A stretch of DNA of 23,587 nucleotides from a virus. Below are positions 1 to 5,099 of the stretch, in pieces. Position 1 is the first letter of the stretch; every line of letters starts with the position of its first letter. The notes beneath the pieces were generated by a model. It had not been told where the DNA came from. It saw only the letters and a program-made list of their open reading frames with translations, and did no database searches. A program made the position numbers and the translations under genes. The stretch spans positions 1-23,587 of IMG/VR virus record IMGVR_UViG_3300021963_000657; one strand, written 5' to 3'.

Positions 1-42
1 GCATGACCCATATTCCCCATAGTGTCGAATTGATCGCAGTGT

Positions 43-56
43 AATCGATTCGCTTT
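43..56 (-). promoter_or_regulatory. Leader element copy, AAAGCGAATCGATT
   Basis: On the minus strand this is the same 14-nt word found immediately before the start codons at 1352 and 5075. Here no ATG follows directly; the nearest is at 18-20. It may be the leader of a gene cut by the left edge of the window. Confidence 0.35.
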
Positions 57-172
57 AGGTTCGCCAGATGGGCTGTTAGTGGCCTGCGCTGATCTCAGGC
101 TTTCATGCCGTCCTTAATATCGGCGCGACGCATGAGGTCACGACTATCCCAGCGCATCAGCCTGCGCATTCA

Positions 173-261
173 CCAACACGGCTGGGGACTGGCAGGTTCC
201 CTACCCTGAATATGGGACTGCACCCACGACTTCAGTTCTCGGCAATCCCCATGCGTGTTGG
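173..261 (-). ncRNA. Candidate structured RNA with a three-way junction
   Basis: Read on the minus strand, CCAACACG (261-254) pairs perfectly with CGTGTTGG (180-173). After a 2x2 internal loop, TGGGGATTG (251-243) pairs with CAGTCCCCA (191-183) with one G-U pair. Inside this 17-bp closing helix sit two hairpins. One is CTGAA (235-231) with TTCAG (210-206), enclosing GTGGG/CCCAT (227-223 with 216-212). The other is GTAGG/CCTGC (204-200 with 196-192) with a three-base loop. The nesting is far more ordered than expected for random intergenic DNA. I do not recognise a named RNA family. It would be made by read-through from the leftward operon, and could be a 3' UTR element, a riboregulator or a DNA structure. 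Confidence 0.45.
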
Positions 262-317
262 CTTGGGGCTTCCACCCAATCCCTCTTCGCTTTTACGCCT
301 GCGAGTCCAAGGCGTTT

Positions 318-330
318 AACCGAGTCGGTT
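318..330. repeat. 13-bp palindrome AACCGAGTCGGTT
   Basis: This inverted repeat (AACCGA, one central base, TCGGTT) abuts the stop codon of the gene at 331-549. It matches, except for the central base, the palindromes inside the replication initiator gene near 11.1-11.3 kb. It may be a binding site for the same protein, or a small hairpin in the transcript. Confidence 0.45.
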
Positions 331-549
331 TTATTTCGCTTTCGGTTCGGTACAAAGCCCGATGGTGATCGCCTGCGGTGATTGCTGGGCGCATTCCTCC
401 TCAGTCAAGAAGAAGTTTGGCACCCACATCCAGATGATCAAAAACAGTACGAACATTATACCAATTGTGAACTTCTGAAGGGTGGTTTCTTCAGGTAATT
501 GTTGGCTTGGCAAGTCCTTCATCATGTCGTCGATCTCCTGCTTGTTCAT
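331..549 (-). CDS. Small single-pass membrane protein, unknown function
   Basis: This 72-residue protein has a polar, acidic N-terminus (about residues 1-25), one hydrophobic stretch around residues 27-48 (starting FTIGIMFVLFLIIW) that should cross the inner membrane, and a short tail with two cysteines. The start codon overlaps the stop of the upstream gene as ATGA, which supports both the start and translational coupling. It is the last recognisable gene of the leftward operon before the structured non-coding stretch. No enzymatic or holin signature is seen. A role in envelope modification or superinfection exclusion is conceivable from topology alone, but nothing specific supports it. Confidence 0.75.
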   Translation of the reverse strand: MNKQEIDDMMKDLPSQQLPEETTLQKFTIGIMFVLFLIIWMWVPNFFLTEEECAQQSPQAITIGLCTEPKAK

Positions 550-743
550 TGTATTTTCTCCAGTCTTTGCAGTGTTGGTGCGGTCGCCATTCCAGCACGC
601 ACGACTTGAATTGCCTGCAACTCTTTGATGTACTTGATGGTGGATTCTTTGAGGTCTGAGGATGGCGTGGTCTTGTAGTCCATCTGCGGGGCAACAAAGG
701 ATCGCGCCCTGTCGATGGCTTCTTGCAGTTCTTGGTCTGTCAT
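546..743 (-). CDS. Small helical protein, unknown function
   Basis: This 65-residue, mostly helical and charged protein has no membrane segment, signal peptide or cysteine cluster. It overlaps both neighbours by ATGA junctions (740-743 and 546-549), so it is firmly part of the leftward operon. I do not recognise a family. Its size and position suggest an early accessory phage protein, perhaps acting on a host target, but that is only context. Confidence 0.75.
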   Translation of the reverse strand: MTDQELQEAIDRARSFVAPQMDYKTTPSSDLKESTIKYIKELQAIQVVRAGMATAPTLQRLEKIQ

Positions 744-955
744 GTGTTCTTCTCCTTGCCAGTCATAGCATCCAACAAAGGTGTGCCGTAGGTGTACTTC
801 TCTTGTGGCTCCTCCAAGATGATGCGCCTCAACACATCTTGGACATCGTGCAAATCATCGCGAAGGTAATCAGGGAAATTCTCTTTTACAGTGAACCCCC
901 ACGACTCCAAAGCCGACAACAACTTGACTGTGTCAAGGGCTTCCTCTTTGGTCAT
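740..955 (-). CDS. Small acidic protein, unknown function
   Basis: This 71-residue protein begins MTKEEALDTVKLL and is predicted to be soluble and rich in helix-forming and acidic residues. It joins both neighbours through ATGA overlaps (952-955 and 740-743). The N-terminus resembles other short proteins in this window that start MTK followed by acidic or polar residues (4726-4893 and 8827-9081), but the likeness is too short to claim a family. Function unknown. Confidence 0.75.
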   Translation of the reverse strand: MTKEEALDTVKLLSALESWGFTVKENFPDYLRDDLHDVQDVLRRIILEEPQEKYTYGTPLLDAMTGKEKNT

Positions 956-1161
956 GCTGTCACCCCATGTGTCGTTGCGTGGGGCTTGATGCCCAACTGC
1001 TCAAGGTGGCGGATTGCAAAGAAGTCCAGCGGCAAAGATGAACCGCGAACCATGAACGAGGCTTGACCAATTGTCACTGGGCGAGAGAAGACGCGCTGTG
1101 TGCCGTCCTCGTCCTTGATCACAACCACAAAATCTTTTTTGCCTTGGCCTTTGTATTTCAT
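952..1161 (-). CDS. Small basic phage protein, unknown function
   Basis: This protein has 69 residues when started at the ATG at 1161. A longer frame reaches 1272, but the internal ATG is preferred because it overlaps the stop of the upstream gene as ATGA, and the extra N-terminus is Arg/Pro-rich shadow sequence of that gene. The protein begins MKYKGQGKKDF and then has beta-rich sequence (FVVVIKDEDGTQRVFSRPV) and a helical C-terminus (FFAIRHLEQLGI). It looks soluble. Function unknown. Confidence 0.72.
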   Translation of the reverse strand: MKYKGQGKKDFVVVIKDEDGTQRVFSRPVTIGQASFMVRGSSLPLDFFAIRHLEQLGIKPHATTHGVTA

Positions 1162-1352
1162 GCTGTCACCTCTTTGTTCAACACTGCCTGCAAGCCAGCC
1201 AACAACTGCTGGGCTTCTTCGCGGGTCAACGCGGTGGACATCGCGCCGTGCTGGGCGCTGATGCGGAACCATGCACCACCGTCATCCCACTCGCTGACAT
1301 ACACGCGCACACCGTCGTCGGTGTAGATGGTTGTTTCAATTTCGTCTGACAT
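1158..1352 (-). CDS. Small acidic protein, unknown function
   Basis: This 64-residue protein has an N-terminal beta-rich half (IYTDDGVRVYVSEWDDGGAW) and a C-terminal helix (TREEAQQLLAGLQAVL). No family is recognised. The start codon at 1352 is followed upstream by the unusual 15-nt leader GAAAGCGAATCGATT rather than a normal Shine-Dalgarno sequence; the same leader precedes the gene at 4890-5075. It is the first gene of a five-gene ATGA-coupled run ending at 331, so expression of the whole run may depend on this start. Confidence 0.75.
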   Translation of the reverse strand: MSDEIETTIYTDDGVRVYVSEWDDGGAWFRISAQHGAMSTALTREEAQQLLAGLQAVLNKEVTA

Positions 1353-1367
1353 AATCGATTCGCTTTC
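1353..1367 (-). promoter_or_regulatory. 15-nt start-site leader GAAAGCGAATCGATT
   Basis: It lies immediately upstream of the ATG at 1350-1352 and is nearly identical to the element at 5076-5090. There is no GGAG-type ribosome site here, so this element probably sets translation start, or binds a regulator. Confidence 0.5.
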
Positions 1368-1389
1368 AGTTGGTTATTGATTCGGTAGT

Positions 1390-1405
1390 GGGGGCCGAAG
1401 CCCCC
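1390..1405 (-). other. Stable UUCG hairpin between operon genes
   Basis: On the leftward transcript this reads GGGGGC-UUCG-GCCCCC, a six-pair G/C stem with the very stable UUCG tetraloop. It lies just past the stop of the gene at 1413-1682. No U-tract follows in the leftward direction, so it is not a typical intrinsic terminator. It is more likely an mRNA-stability, processing or attenuation element. The gene at 5123-5407 is followed by a matching hairpin. Confidence 0.6.
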
Positions 1406-1412
1406 TGTTTGT

Positions 1413-1682
1413 TTAGCCGATGACAAACTTCACATCAGCCACATCGAGGATGTTTGCCAGCCTGCCGTTGGCGTTGATGCTGTACTCAACCTGCTCAATG
1501 GTGGGCACACGCAACAGCGAGTAGTCCACGCCTTGGATGCACTGGTTGGTACCCTCGAACCAAGTCAGAGTGACCACGAAGCCATCGACGCTCTCGACTG
1601 TGCGCACTTGCGCTTCTGGGCTGTCGCTGGTCACAACCAGTTGACCTACGCGGATGTCTTTGAGTTTGATAGATTTTTTCAT
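1413..1682 (-). CDS. Small soluble protein, unknown function
   Basis: This 89-residue protein has a basic start (MKKSIKLKDIRVGQLVV) and alternating beta-rich segments, suggesting a small beta-barrel or SH3-like fold. It is the first gene behind the promoter at 1683-1799 and has the strong ribosome site GAAGGAAACAGCGAA. A UUCG hairpin follows its stop. Gene order (strong promoter, small gene, hairpin, leader, next gene) repeats at 5.1-5.5 kb, so it may be an abundant early protein. Function unknown. Confidence 0.75.
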   Translation of the reverse strand: MKKSIKLKDIRVGQLVVTSDSPEAQVRTVESVDGFVVTLTWFEGTNQCIQGVDYSLLRVPTIEQVEYSINANGRLANILDVADVKFVIG

Positions 1683-1799
1683 TTCGCTGTTTCCTTCTCT
1701 GTTATCTGACTATGCAGGTTTGCTGTGTCAGTGCTGTAAGTGTAACACTGTATTTCACCTTAACAACACTTTTTTAAATTATTTTGTAGGGACAAACCC
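1683..1799 (-). promoter_or_regulatory. Leftward sigma-70-like promoter cassette
   Basis: On the minus strand it has TTGTTA (1761-1766) and TACACT (1739-1744) spaced by 16 bp, with the A/T-rich block AAAATAATTTAAAAAA upstream that may act as an UP element. About 57 nt lie between the -10 box and the ATG at 1682, ending in a leader (AACAGAGAAGGAAACAGCGAA) that contains the ribosome site. The word AAGGTGAAATAC in the spacer is shared with the promoter at 5408-5510. Confidence 0.65.
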
Positions 1800-2051
1800 T
1801 TAGTTGCTCATGTACTCGACAATCTCGCGCTCGATACGGCTGTAGTCGTCCTTGGACAACTTGTTTGCCAGCCAAGGAGCAGGACGGCCACGACGGTCAC
1901 AGACCTCCCAGTCGGTGTCGGTATAGCCGTGGTAGTCCCAGTCACTGGCGGCGTTGTAGGAGTAGGAGCCGCGCACGCTCTCGAACTCGATCAGGCCAAT
2001 GATGCAGGGGATGCCTGCGACGCGGGTTTCAATCTCTGCGATATATGACAT
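1800..2051 (-). CDS. Small Tyr/Asp-rich protein, unknown function
   Basis: This 83-residue soluble protein is rich in aromatic and acidic residues in its middle (YNAASDWDYHGYTDTDWEV), with a charged helical C-terminus. An AAGGAG ribosome site sits 7 bases before the ATG. It is the last gene of the short three-gene unit driven by the promoter at 2453-2566, and the next promoter cassette begins directly after its stop. Several neighbours also have Tyr/Trp-rich, beta-rich cores and may be distant paralogues. I do not recognise the family. Confidence 0.72.
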   Translation of the reverse strand: MSYIAEIETRVAGIPCIIGLIEFESVRGSYSYNAASDWDYHGYTDTDWEVCDRRGRPAPWLANKLSKDDYSRIEREIVEYMSN

Positions 2052-2061
2052 GGTGATCTCC

Positions 2062-2253
2062 TTACTTGCTCAAAACGGTTTGCAGGAACTTCTTGGCATC
2101 CTTGAGGCGGAGGTAGTTGCCGATGCATTGGCCGTTTTGCATGACTTCCCAATCGCTAGACAGGGTGTTGCAACGAAAGCCATAAGACTGAACGCGCACG
2201 ATGGTGAACTCGCCAGTGGCAGAGGTAAAAACTGTTTTCTTGTTGTCGATCAT
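2062..2253 (-). CDS. Small basic protein, unknown function
   Basis: This protein has 63 residues starting at the ATG at 2253. A longer frame to 2400 exists, but the internal start has a good GAGGAG ribosome site, while the extra N-terminus is a shadow of the upstream gene. The sequence has a beta-rich N-terminal half (TVFTSATGEFTIVRVQSYGF) and a C-terminal basic helix (RLKDAKKFLQTVL). The same layout, a beta sheet followed by a helix with a K-x-A-K-x-F/W-x-x-x-x-L motif, appears in the adjacent gene at 2264-2452, so the two may be diverged tandem duplicates. Confidence 0.72.
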   Translation of the reverse strand: MIDNKKTVFTSATGEFTIVRVQSYGFRCNTLSSDWEVMQNGQCIGNYLRLKDAKKFLQTVLSK

Positions 2254-2263
2254 GGTGTACTCC

Positions 2264-2452
2264 TCAAGCGGCCAAGAACTTCTCAACCCAGCGTTTTGCT
2301 TGGGCCAAAGACTTGAAGTTCTCGTAGGCAGAGTCAGTGTTGGTCTGCGCGTATGCGCTGTACTCTGTGCCGTCGAAGTAAACCTCACCACGAACATCAC
2401 CAGAGCCGATGATGTGTGAACCTAATTTACGAATCCATGTTGCGTTTGTCAT
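2264..2452 (-). CDS. Small beta-sheet plus helix protein, unknown function
   Basis: This 62-residue protein is first in its transcription unit, directly behind the promoter at 2453-2566, with the ribosome site GCGAAGGAACAGAGAA. It has an N-terminal beta-rich part (GDVRGEVYFDGTEYSAYAQ) and a C-terminal helix (SLAQAKRWVEKFLAA). It resembles the product of 2062-2253 in layout and in the helix pattern. It could be a small DNA-mimic or inhibitor-type early protein, but there is no direct evidence. Confidence 0.73.
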   Translation of the reverse strand: MTNATWIRKLGSHIIGSGDVRGEVYFDGTEYSAYAQTNTDSAYENFKSLAQAKRWVEKFLAA

Positions 2453-2566
2453 TTCTCTGTTCCTTCGCTGTTAGACGACTGCTTAATTGCTGTCGTTGGT
2501 GAAAGTATAACATTAACTTAAACAGATTGCACAACCCCTTTAAAAATTATTTTCTAAGTAGTTTCC
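2453..2566 (-). promoter_or_regulatory. Leftward promoter cassette
   Basis: On the minus strand it has a good -10 box TATACT (2504-2509). The -35 box is weaker: TTGTGC (2529-2534) lies at a long 19-bp spacing. An A/T-rich block (GAAAATAATTTTTAAA) lies upstream as in the other cassettes, and the leader AACAGCGAAGGAACAGAGAA ends at the ATG at 2452. The word AAGTTAATGT before the -10 box also occurs in the rightward promoter at 11.67 kb. Confidence 0.6.
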
Positions 2567-3223
2567 CTACCCCTCAATCACCCATCCAGCAAACTCACCC
2601 ATGCGGAAAAACTGCTTGGCATCAGACCCAAGGATGGCTGGATCAATCGGTATCTGCACGCCAGCCAGACTCATCTCCTTGGTCAGCACATCCTCTGGCT
2701 TGGCTCCCTGCTGGAGTTTGAACTGCATCGTGAGGCGCTTCAAAACGGTCGAGAAGTACCCTTGGTGATCGCAAACCTTGTCCACCACTATCAACACCCC
2801 ACCTTTGTATAAATCGGCTCTGAGGGCGTTTAAAACGCGTTGGCGATCATGCACTGGGATAAACATCATTGTGAGGAACAACACATAGACTTGCGCAGGC
2901 TGGACAGAGTCGTAGCGGATGTCTGCCTGCGTGATGCTGACATTGTGATGATTCTCGAATCGACGCTTCAGCACATCGACCATCGTCGGACTTTTCTCGA
3001 TGGCGCGTGCATATGCTTTACGCTCCAGTAAAAGTGGCATCAACTTGTCCACCATGTTGCCTGTCGATGCGCCAATATCCACCACCACACCGCCCTCTGG
3101 CAGGTAGTTGCGCACGATGTAGGCCACAGCATCGGTGACCATGTCGTACCACGGCAACTGTTCACGCACATGAGAGTCAAATGTCTGAGCAATCTCTGGT
3201 GTATCAAATGTCCAAGATTTCAT
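2567..3223 (-). CDS. CmoA-like SAM-dependent enzyme (candidate carboxy-SAM synthase)
   Basis: This 218-residue class I methyltransferase-fold protein has motif I VVDIGASTGN (47-56), an acidic ribose-binding position in AIEKSP (Glu76), and DIR (101-103). Its whole layout matches bacterial CmoA: an N-terminal WTFD (4-7), then SP-x-MV-x-x-x-K/R-R, a hydrophobic VLFLTMMFIPVHDRQ strand-helix, GGVLIVVDK, and a C-terminal GEFAGWVI. CmoA converts SAM and prephenate to carboxy-SAM, normally for tRNA uridine-34 modification. Here the gene is coupled by ATGA to a cytosine DNA methyltransferase, not to CmoB, which suggests supply of a modified cofactor for DNA. One caution: the carboxylate-binding Arg of E. 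coli CmoA (Arg199, from memory) seems to align with Glu183 (TKEMS). A plain methyltransferase remains possible. Fold is confident, product is not. Confidence 0.8.
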   Translation of the reverse strand: MKSWTFDTPEIAQTFDSHVREQLPWYDMVTDAVAYIVRNYLPEGGVVVDIGASTGNMVDKLMPLLLERKAYARAIEKSPTMVDVLKRRFENHHNVSITQADIRYDSVQPAQVYVLFLTMMFIPVHDRQRVLNALRADLYKGGVLIVVDKVCDHQGYFSTVLKRLTMQFKLQQGAKPEDVLTKEMSLAGVQIPIDPAILGSDAKQFFRMGEFAGWVIEG

Positions 3224-4134
3224 ACTGGCAACCTCTTTGCAATTTCATATATCACATTGACGGTCACAGCGCGGCCACATCGCTCATATCTTTGCGAGTC
3301 AGTGACCAATGAACCGTCGGCGTACCACTTTGTCCAGTTGTCTGGCAGTGATTGAAGGCGCTCACATTCGAGCGGCGTGAGTTGCCTCAGAAGAGACCCA
3401 ACTGCTTGTCCTCTTCTGGTGTATCCCATCCCAGTAGCATCAACTTCTCCACATACTCTGTCTTCAAGGTAGACATTGTTAGTGTCTCCCTCGTAAAGTC
3501 GGTGAAGTAAGGTTCCGACTGCGAATCTTTTATGATTTGCGGCTTGAATCCTCGGTTGAGAAGTTTGTTGCGTTCCGTCTTGAACACCATCCGCTGAATA
3601 GCATCTTCCGATAGGAAATACTTGGGGTCTGGGTCGGTCTCTAAGATTGCCGACAATGAAGACTCGTTCCCTACTCTGCGGGACTCCAAAATTTTTGCTG
3701 TTAAGACATTCCCATTGGATGTCGTACCCCAGTTCATCCAGACTTGCGACGATAACTCCAAAGGTTCGCCCTCCATCGTGGTTGAGGAGTCCTTTAACAT
3801 TTTCAAGGAATAAATATGGGATTCGCTTACCAGCGAGGATGCGGCAGATTTCAAAAAAGAGAGTACCGCGTGTATCTTCTGTCCCGAATCCTGTTCGCTT
3901 ACCAGCAACGCTGAAAGTCGCGCATGGAAATCCTCCGACGAGTAAGTCGGCATCGGGGAGTTCATCAGCGTGAATGGTTCGGATGTCTCGTCCATCTGGT
4001 TTGTCTTTGAAGTTGTGTTCATAAATGCTTGCCGCTTTCGGCATAAATTCGTTGGCCCAAACGCATTGATGACCAGCACGCTCAAGACCTAAGCGAAAGC
4101 CACCAATGCCCGCAAATAATTCAACGAACCTCAT
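3220..4134 (-). CDS. Cytosine-C5 DNA methyltransferase with altered cofactor pocket
   Basis: This 304-residue enzyme is slightly shorter than M.HhaI (327). It has motif I ELFAGIGGF (5-13), the ribose-binding Glu29 in ANEF, motif IV GGFPCATFS with catalytic Cys71 (67-75), motif VI ENV (111-113), motif VIII QSRERVFIVG (153-162), a short target-recognition region (about 165-245), motif IX RQLTPLECERLQ (250-261) and motif X CGRAVTVNV (286-294). Catalytic residues are intact. The Gln after the catalytic Cys is Ala (A72) and the motif X Asn is Arg (R288); both positions line the methyl pocket of SAM. This points to a bulkier, negatively charged cofactor such as carboxy-SAM. It overlaps both neighbours by ATGA. 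It should modify phage DNA in the cytoplasm at an unknown sequence. No partner restriction enzyme is seen. Confidence 0.92.
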   Translation of the reverse strand: MRFVELFAGIGGFRLGLERAGHQCVWANEFMPKAASIYEHNFKDKPDGRDIRTIHADELPDADLLVGGFPCATFSVAGKRTGFGTEDTRGTLFFEICRILAGKRIPYLFLENVKGLLNHDGGRTFGVIVASLDELGYDIQWECLNSKNFGVPQSRERVFIVGNLRDRPRPQVFPIGRCYSADGVQDGTQQTSQPRIQAANHKRFAVGTLLHRLYEGDTNNVYLEDRVCGEVDATGMGYTRRGQAVGSLLRQLTPLECERLQSLPDNWTKWYADGSLVTDSQRYERCGRAVTVNVIYEIAKRLPV

Positions 4135-4292
4135 CGAGGTTTGTCTTCCATCTTGAGTCGTTTGACCAACTCAACCAGCACCAGCGCATCATGGCTGTTG
4201 CATTCCTTGATGTATCGCTCGATCTCCGCCACGATGTAATCGCAACCGTGATCAAAGCCCTTGATGTATTCGCTCATCACTGTCTCGCTCAT
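4131..4292 (-). CDS. Small helical protein, unknown function
   Basis: This protein has 53 residues starting at the ATG at 4292, which overlaps the upstream stop as ATGA; a longer in-frame start at 4334 lies inside the neighbour and is rejected. The sequence is charged and helical, with a GFDHGCDYIVAEIERYI segment and a basic C-terminus. It is coupled directly to the start of the DNA methyltransferase gene (ATGA at 4131-4134), so it will be translated just before it. The product of 13918-14100 carries a comparable YMKGFDDGVEEAQ segment. Function unknown. Confidence 0.72.
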   Translation of the reverse strand: MSETVMSEYIKGFDHGCDYIVAEIERYIKECNSHDALVLVELVKRLKMEDKPR

Positions 4293-4729
4293 ACTTCCTC
4301 CAGTGCCAGAAAACCTTCTGGCGTTACAGACCACACCACCGCGTCTTTGCGCTGGTGCGTTTTCCTACGGGTTCCGCTGTCCACAACAAAACCCTTGTCC
4401 ATCAAAGACACTCGGCATGGCCGATACGAGTTGCCTTCCATGCCCATCGTGTGCTGGGCCTCCTCGTCTGTCAGACCTTCAGGGTATGTACACAAATGCG
4501 CCAGCACCTTTCGTGTAATGGTTCCAAACTTGGGCGCAATGGACTCTGCGGCGGCTCTGGAGGTGTCGCTGTGCCATTGGTGCGGGGGTAGGTAGCCTCT
4601 GCCCTTGCGACGGCCTATATCGGCCTCCAGCAACTCAATGCAGGTCTTGATGCTGTCGGCCACAAAGATGTCGCCAGTGCGAATGGATTTGAGTTCGGCC
4701 AGCACGCGGCCCATCGTGCGCTTGCTCAT
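4289..4729 (-). CDS. Winged-helix DNA-binding phage protein
   Basis: This 146-residue protein has an N-terminal helical region (1-45), then SDTSRAAAESIAPK (54-67) followed by a winged-helix domain: VLAHLCTYPEGLTDEEAQ, a recognition-like segment NSYRPCRVSLMDKGFVVDSG, and a beta wing with VVWSVTPEG. This pattern is common in small phage proteins annotated only as winged-helix or MarR-like. It probably binds DNA and may regulate the leftward operon or the modification cassette just downstream. It overlaps both neighbours by ATGA. No sensor domain is seen. Confidence 0.78.
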   Translation of the reverse strand: MSKRTMGRVLAELKSIRTGDIFVADSIKTCIELLEADIGRRKGRGYLPPHQWHSDTSRAAAESIAPKFGTITRKVLAHLCTYPEGLTDEEAQHTMGMEGNSYRPCRVSLMDKGFVVDSGTRRKTHQRKDAVVWSVTPEGFLALEEV

Positions 4730-4893
4730 GCGGCCTCCTCAATGTCGTTGTACAAACCTTCCAGTGCGCTGATCGCAAACTTGATCATGCGATCCTCATA
4801 CACGGGGGAGCCGTCCTCCTCCCGCTGTGCGCCAGCCATCACCAGCATCATTATTCGGCCCTCGATCAACTCAAGTGTTTGGTCTTTGGTCAT
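4726..4893 (-). CDS. Small protein, unknown function
   Basis: This 55-residue protein begins MTKDQTLELIEGRIMM and ends in a helical, acidic stretch. Both ends are ATGA junctions (4890-4893 with the upstream gene, 4726-4729 with the winged-helix gene), which is strong support for a gene this short. The middle holds several Met residues (RIMMLVMAGAQ) forming a short hydrophobic patch, too short to be a confident membrane helix. Function unknown. Confidence 0.75.
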   Translation of the reverse strand: MTKDQTLELIEGRIMMLVMAGAQREEDGSPVYEDRMIKFAISALEGLYNDIEEAA

Positions 4894-5075
4894 GCTGTAG
4901 CCCTCGCCTCTTGACGGCCACGCTCAACAAGGTGACGGGCCTCCGCTCTGTCCTCGATGGCCTCTTCCTCCATGAGTGTTCTGATGGCCTGCGCGGCGGC
5001 CTGCCCAGACGCTGGAGACTTGGCCTGCTCGTACTTGTAACCGAGGCTGATGTATTGCACTTCTGCGTGTTTCAT
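4890..5075 (-). CDS. Small Ala/Glu-rich helical protein, unknown function
   Basis: This 61-residue protein has an N-terminal MKHAEVQYISLGYKYEQAK and a long, charged, Ala-rich helix over the C-terminal two thirds, possibly a coiled coil. The start codon is preceded by the 15-nt leader GAAAGCGAATCGGAT instead of a usual ribosome site. It is the second gene after the promoter at 5408-5510 and the first of an ATGA-coupled chain that runs down to the CmoA-like gene at 2567. Its translation may therefore pace the modification cassette. Confidence 0.72.
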   Translation of the reverse strand: MKHAEVQYISLGYKYEQAKSPASGQAAAQAIRTLMEEEAIEDRAEARHLVERGRQEARATA

Positions 5076-5090
5076 ATCCGATTCGCTTTC
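5076..5090 (-). promoter_or_regulatory. 15-nt start-site leader GAAAGCGAATCGGAT
   Basis: Nearly identical to the element at 1353-1367 and, as there, directly abutting an ATG and lying some tens of bases after a UUCG hairpin. Confidence 0.5.
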
Positions 5091-5099
5091 GTTTGGGTT

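Larger units (their letters stand above)
1..330. other. Gene-poor stretch left of the leftward operon
   Basis: No convincing protein gene is visible here on either strand. On the minus strand the region follows the stop codon of the gene at 331-549 directly. It holds, in transcript order, a 13-bp palindrome (318-330), a short stem (ACGCCT/AGGCGT around 294-316), a multi-branched fold (173-261), and a copy of the leader element AAAGCGAATCGATT (43-56). A 24-codon minus-strand frame at 95-169 has a start and a stop, but its ATG is only weakly preceded by a ribosome site and I do not call it a gene. An ATG at 18-20 on the minus strand could begin a gene running off the left edge, but only six codons are visible. 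Confidence 0.6.

Noticed and set aside
1-330. tRNA, tmRNA or known riboswitch
   Set aside because: I could not match a cloverleaf with a T-loop, a tmRNA acceptor, or the conserved cores of riboswitches I know, so only a generic structured RNA is proposed.
952-1272. Longer N-terminus for the gene ending at 952
   Set aside because: The extra part is an Arg/Pro-rich shadow of the upstream gene, while the ATG at 1161 makes an exact ATGA junction.
1390-1405. UUCG hairpin as an intrinsic terminator
   Set aside because: No U-tract follows on the leftward strand. On the rightward strand T-rich sequence follows, but no rightward gene lies upstream that would need it.
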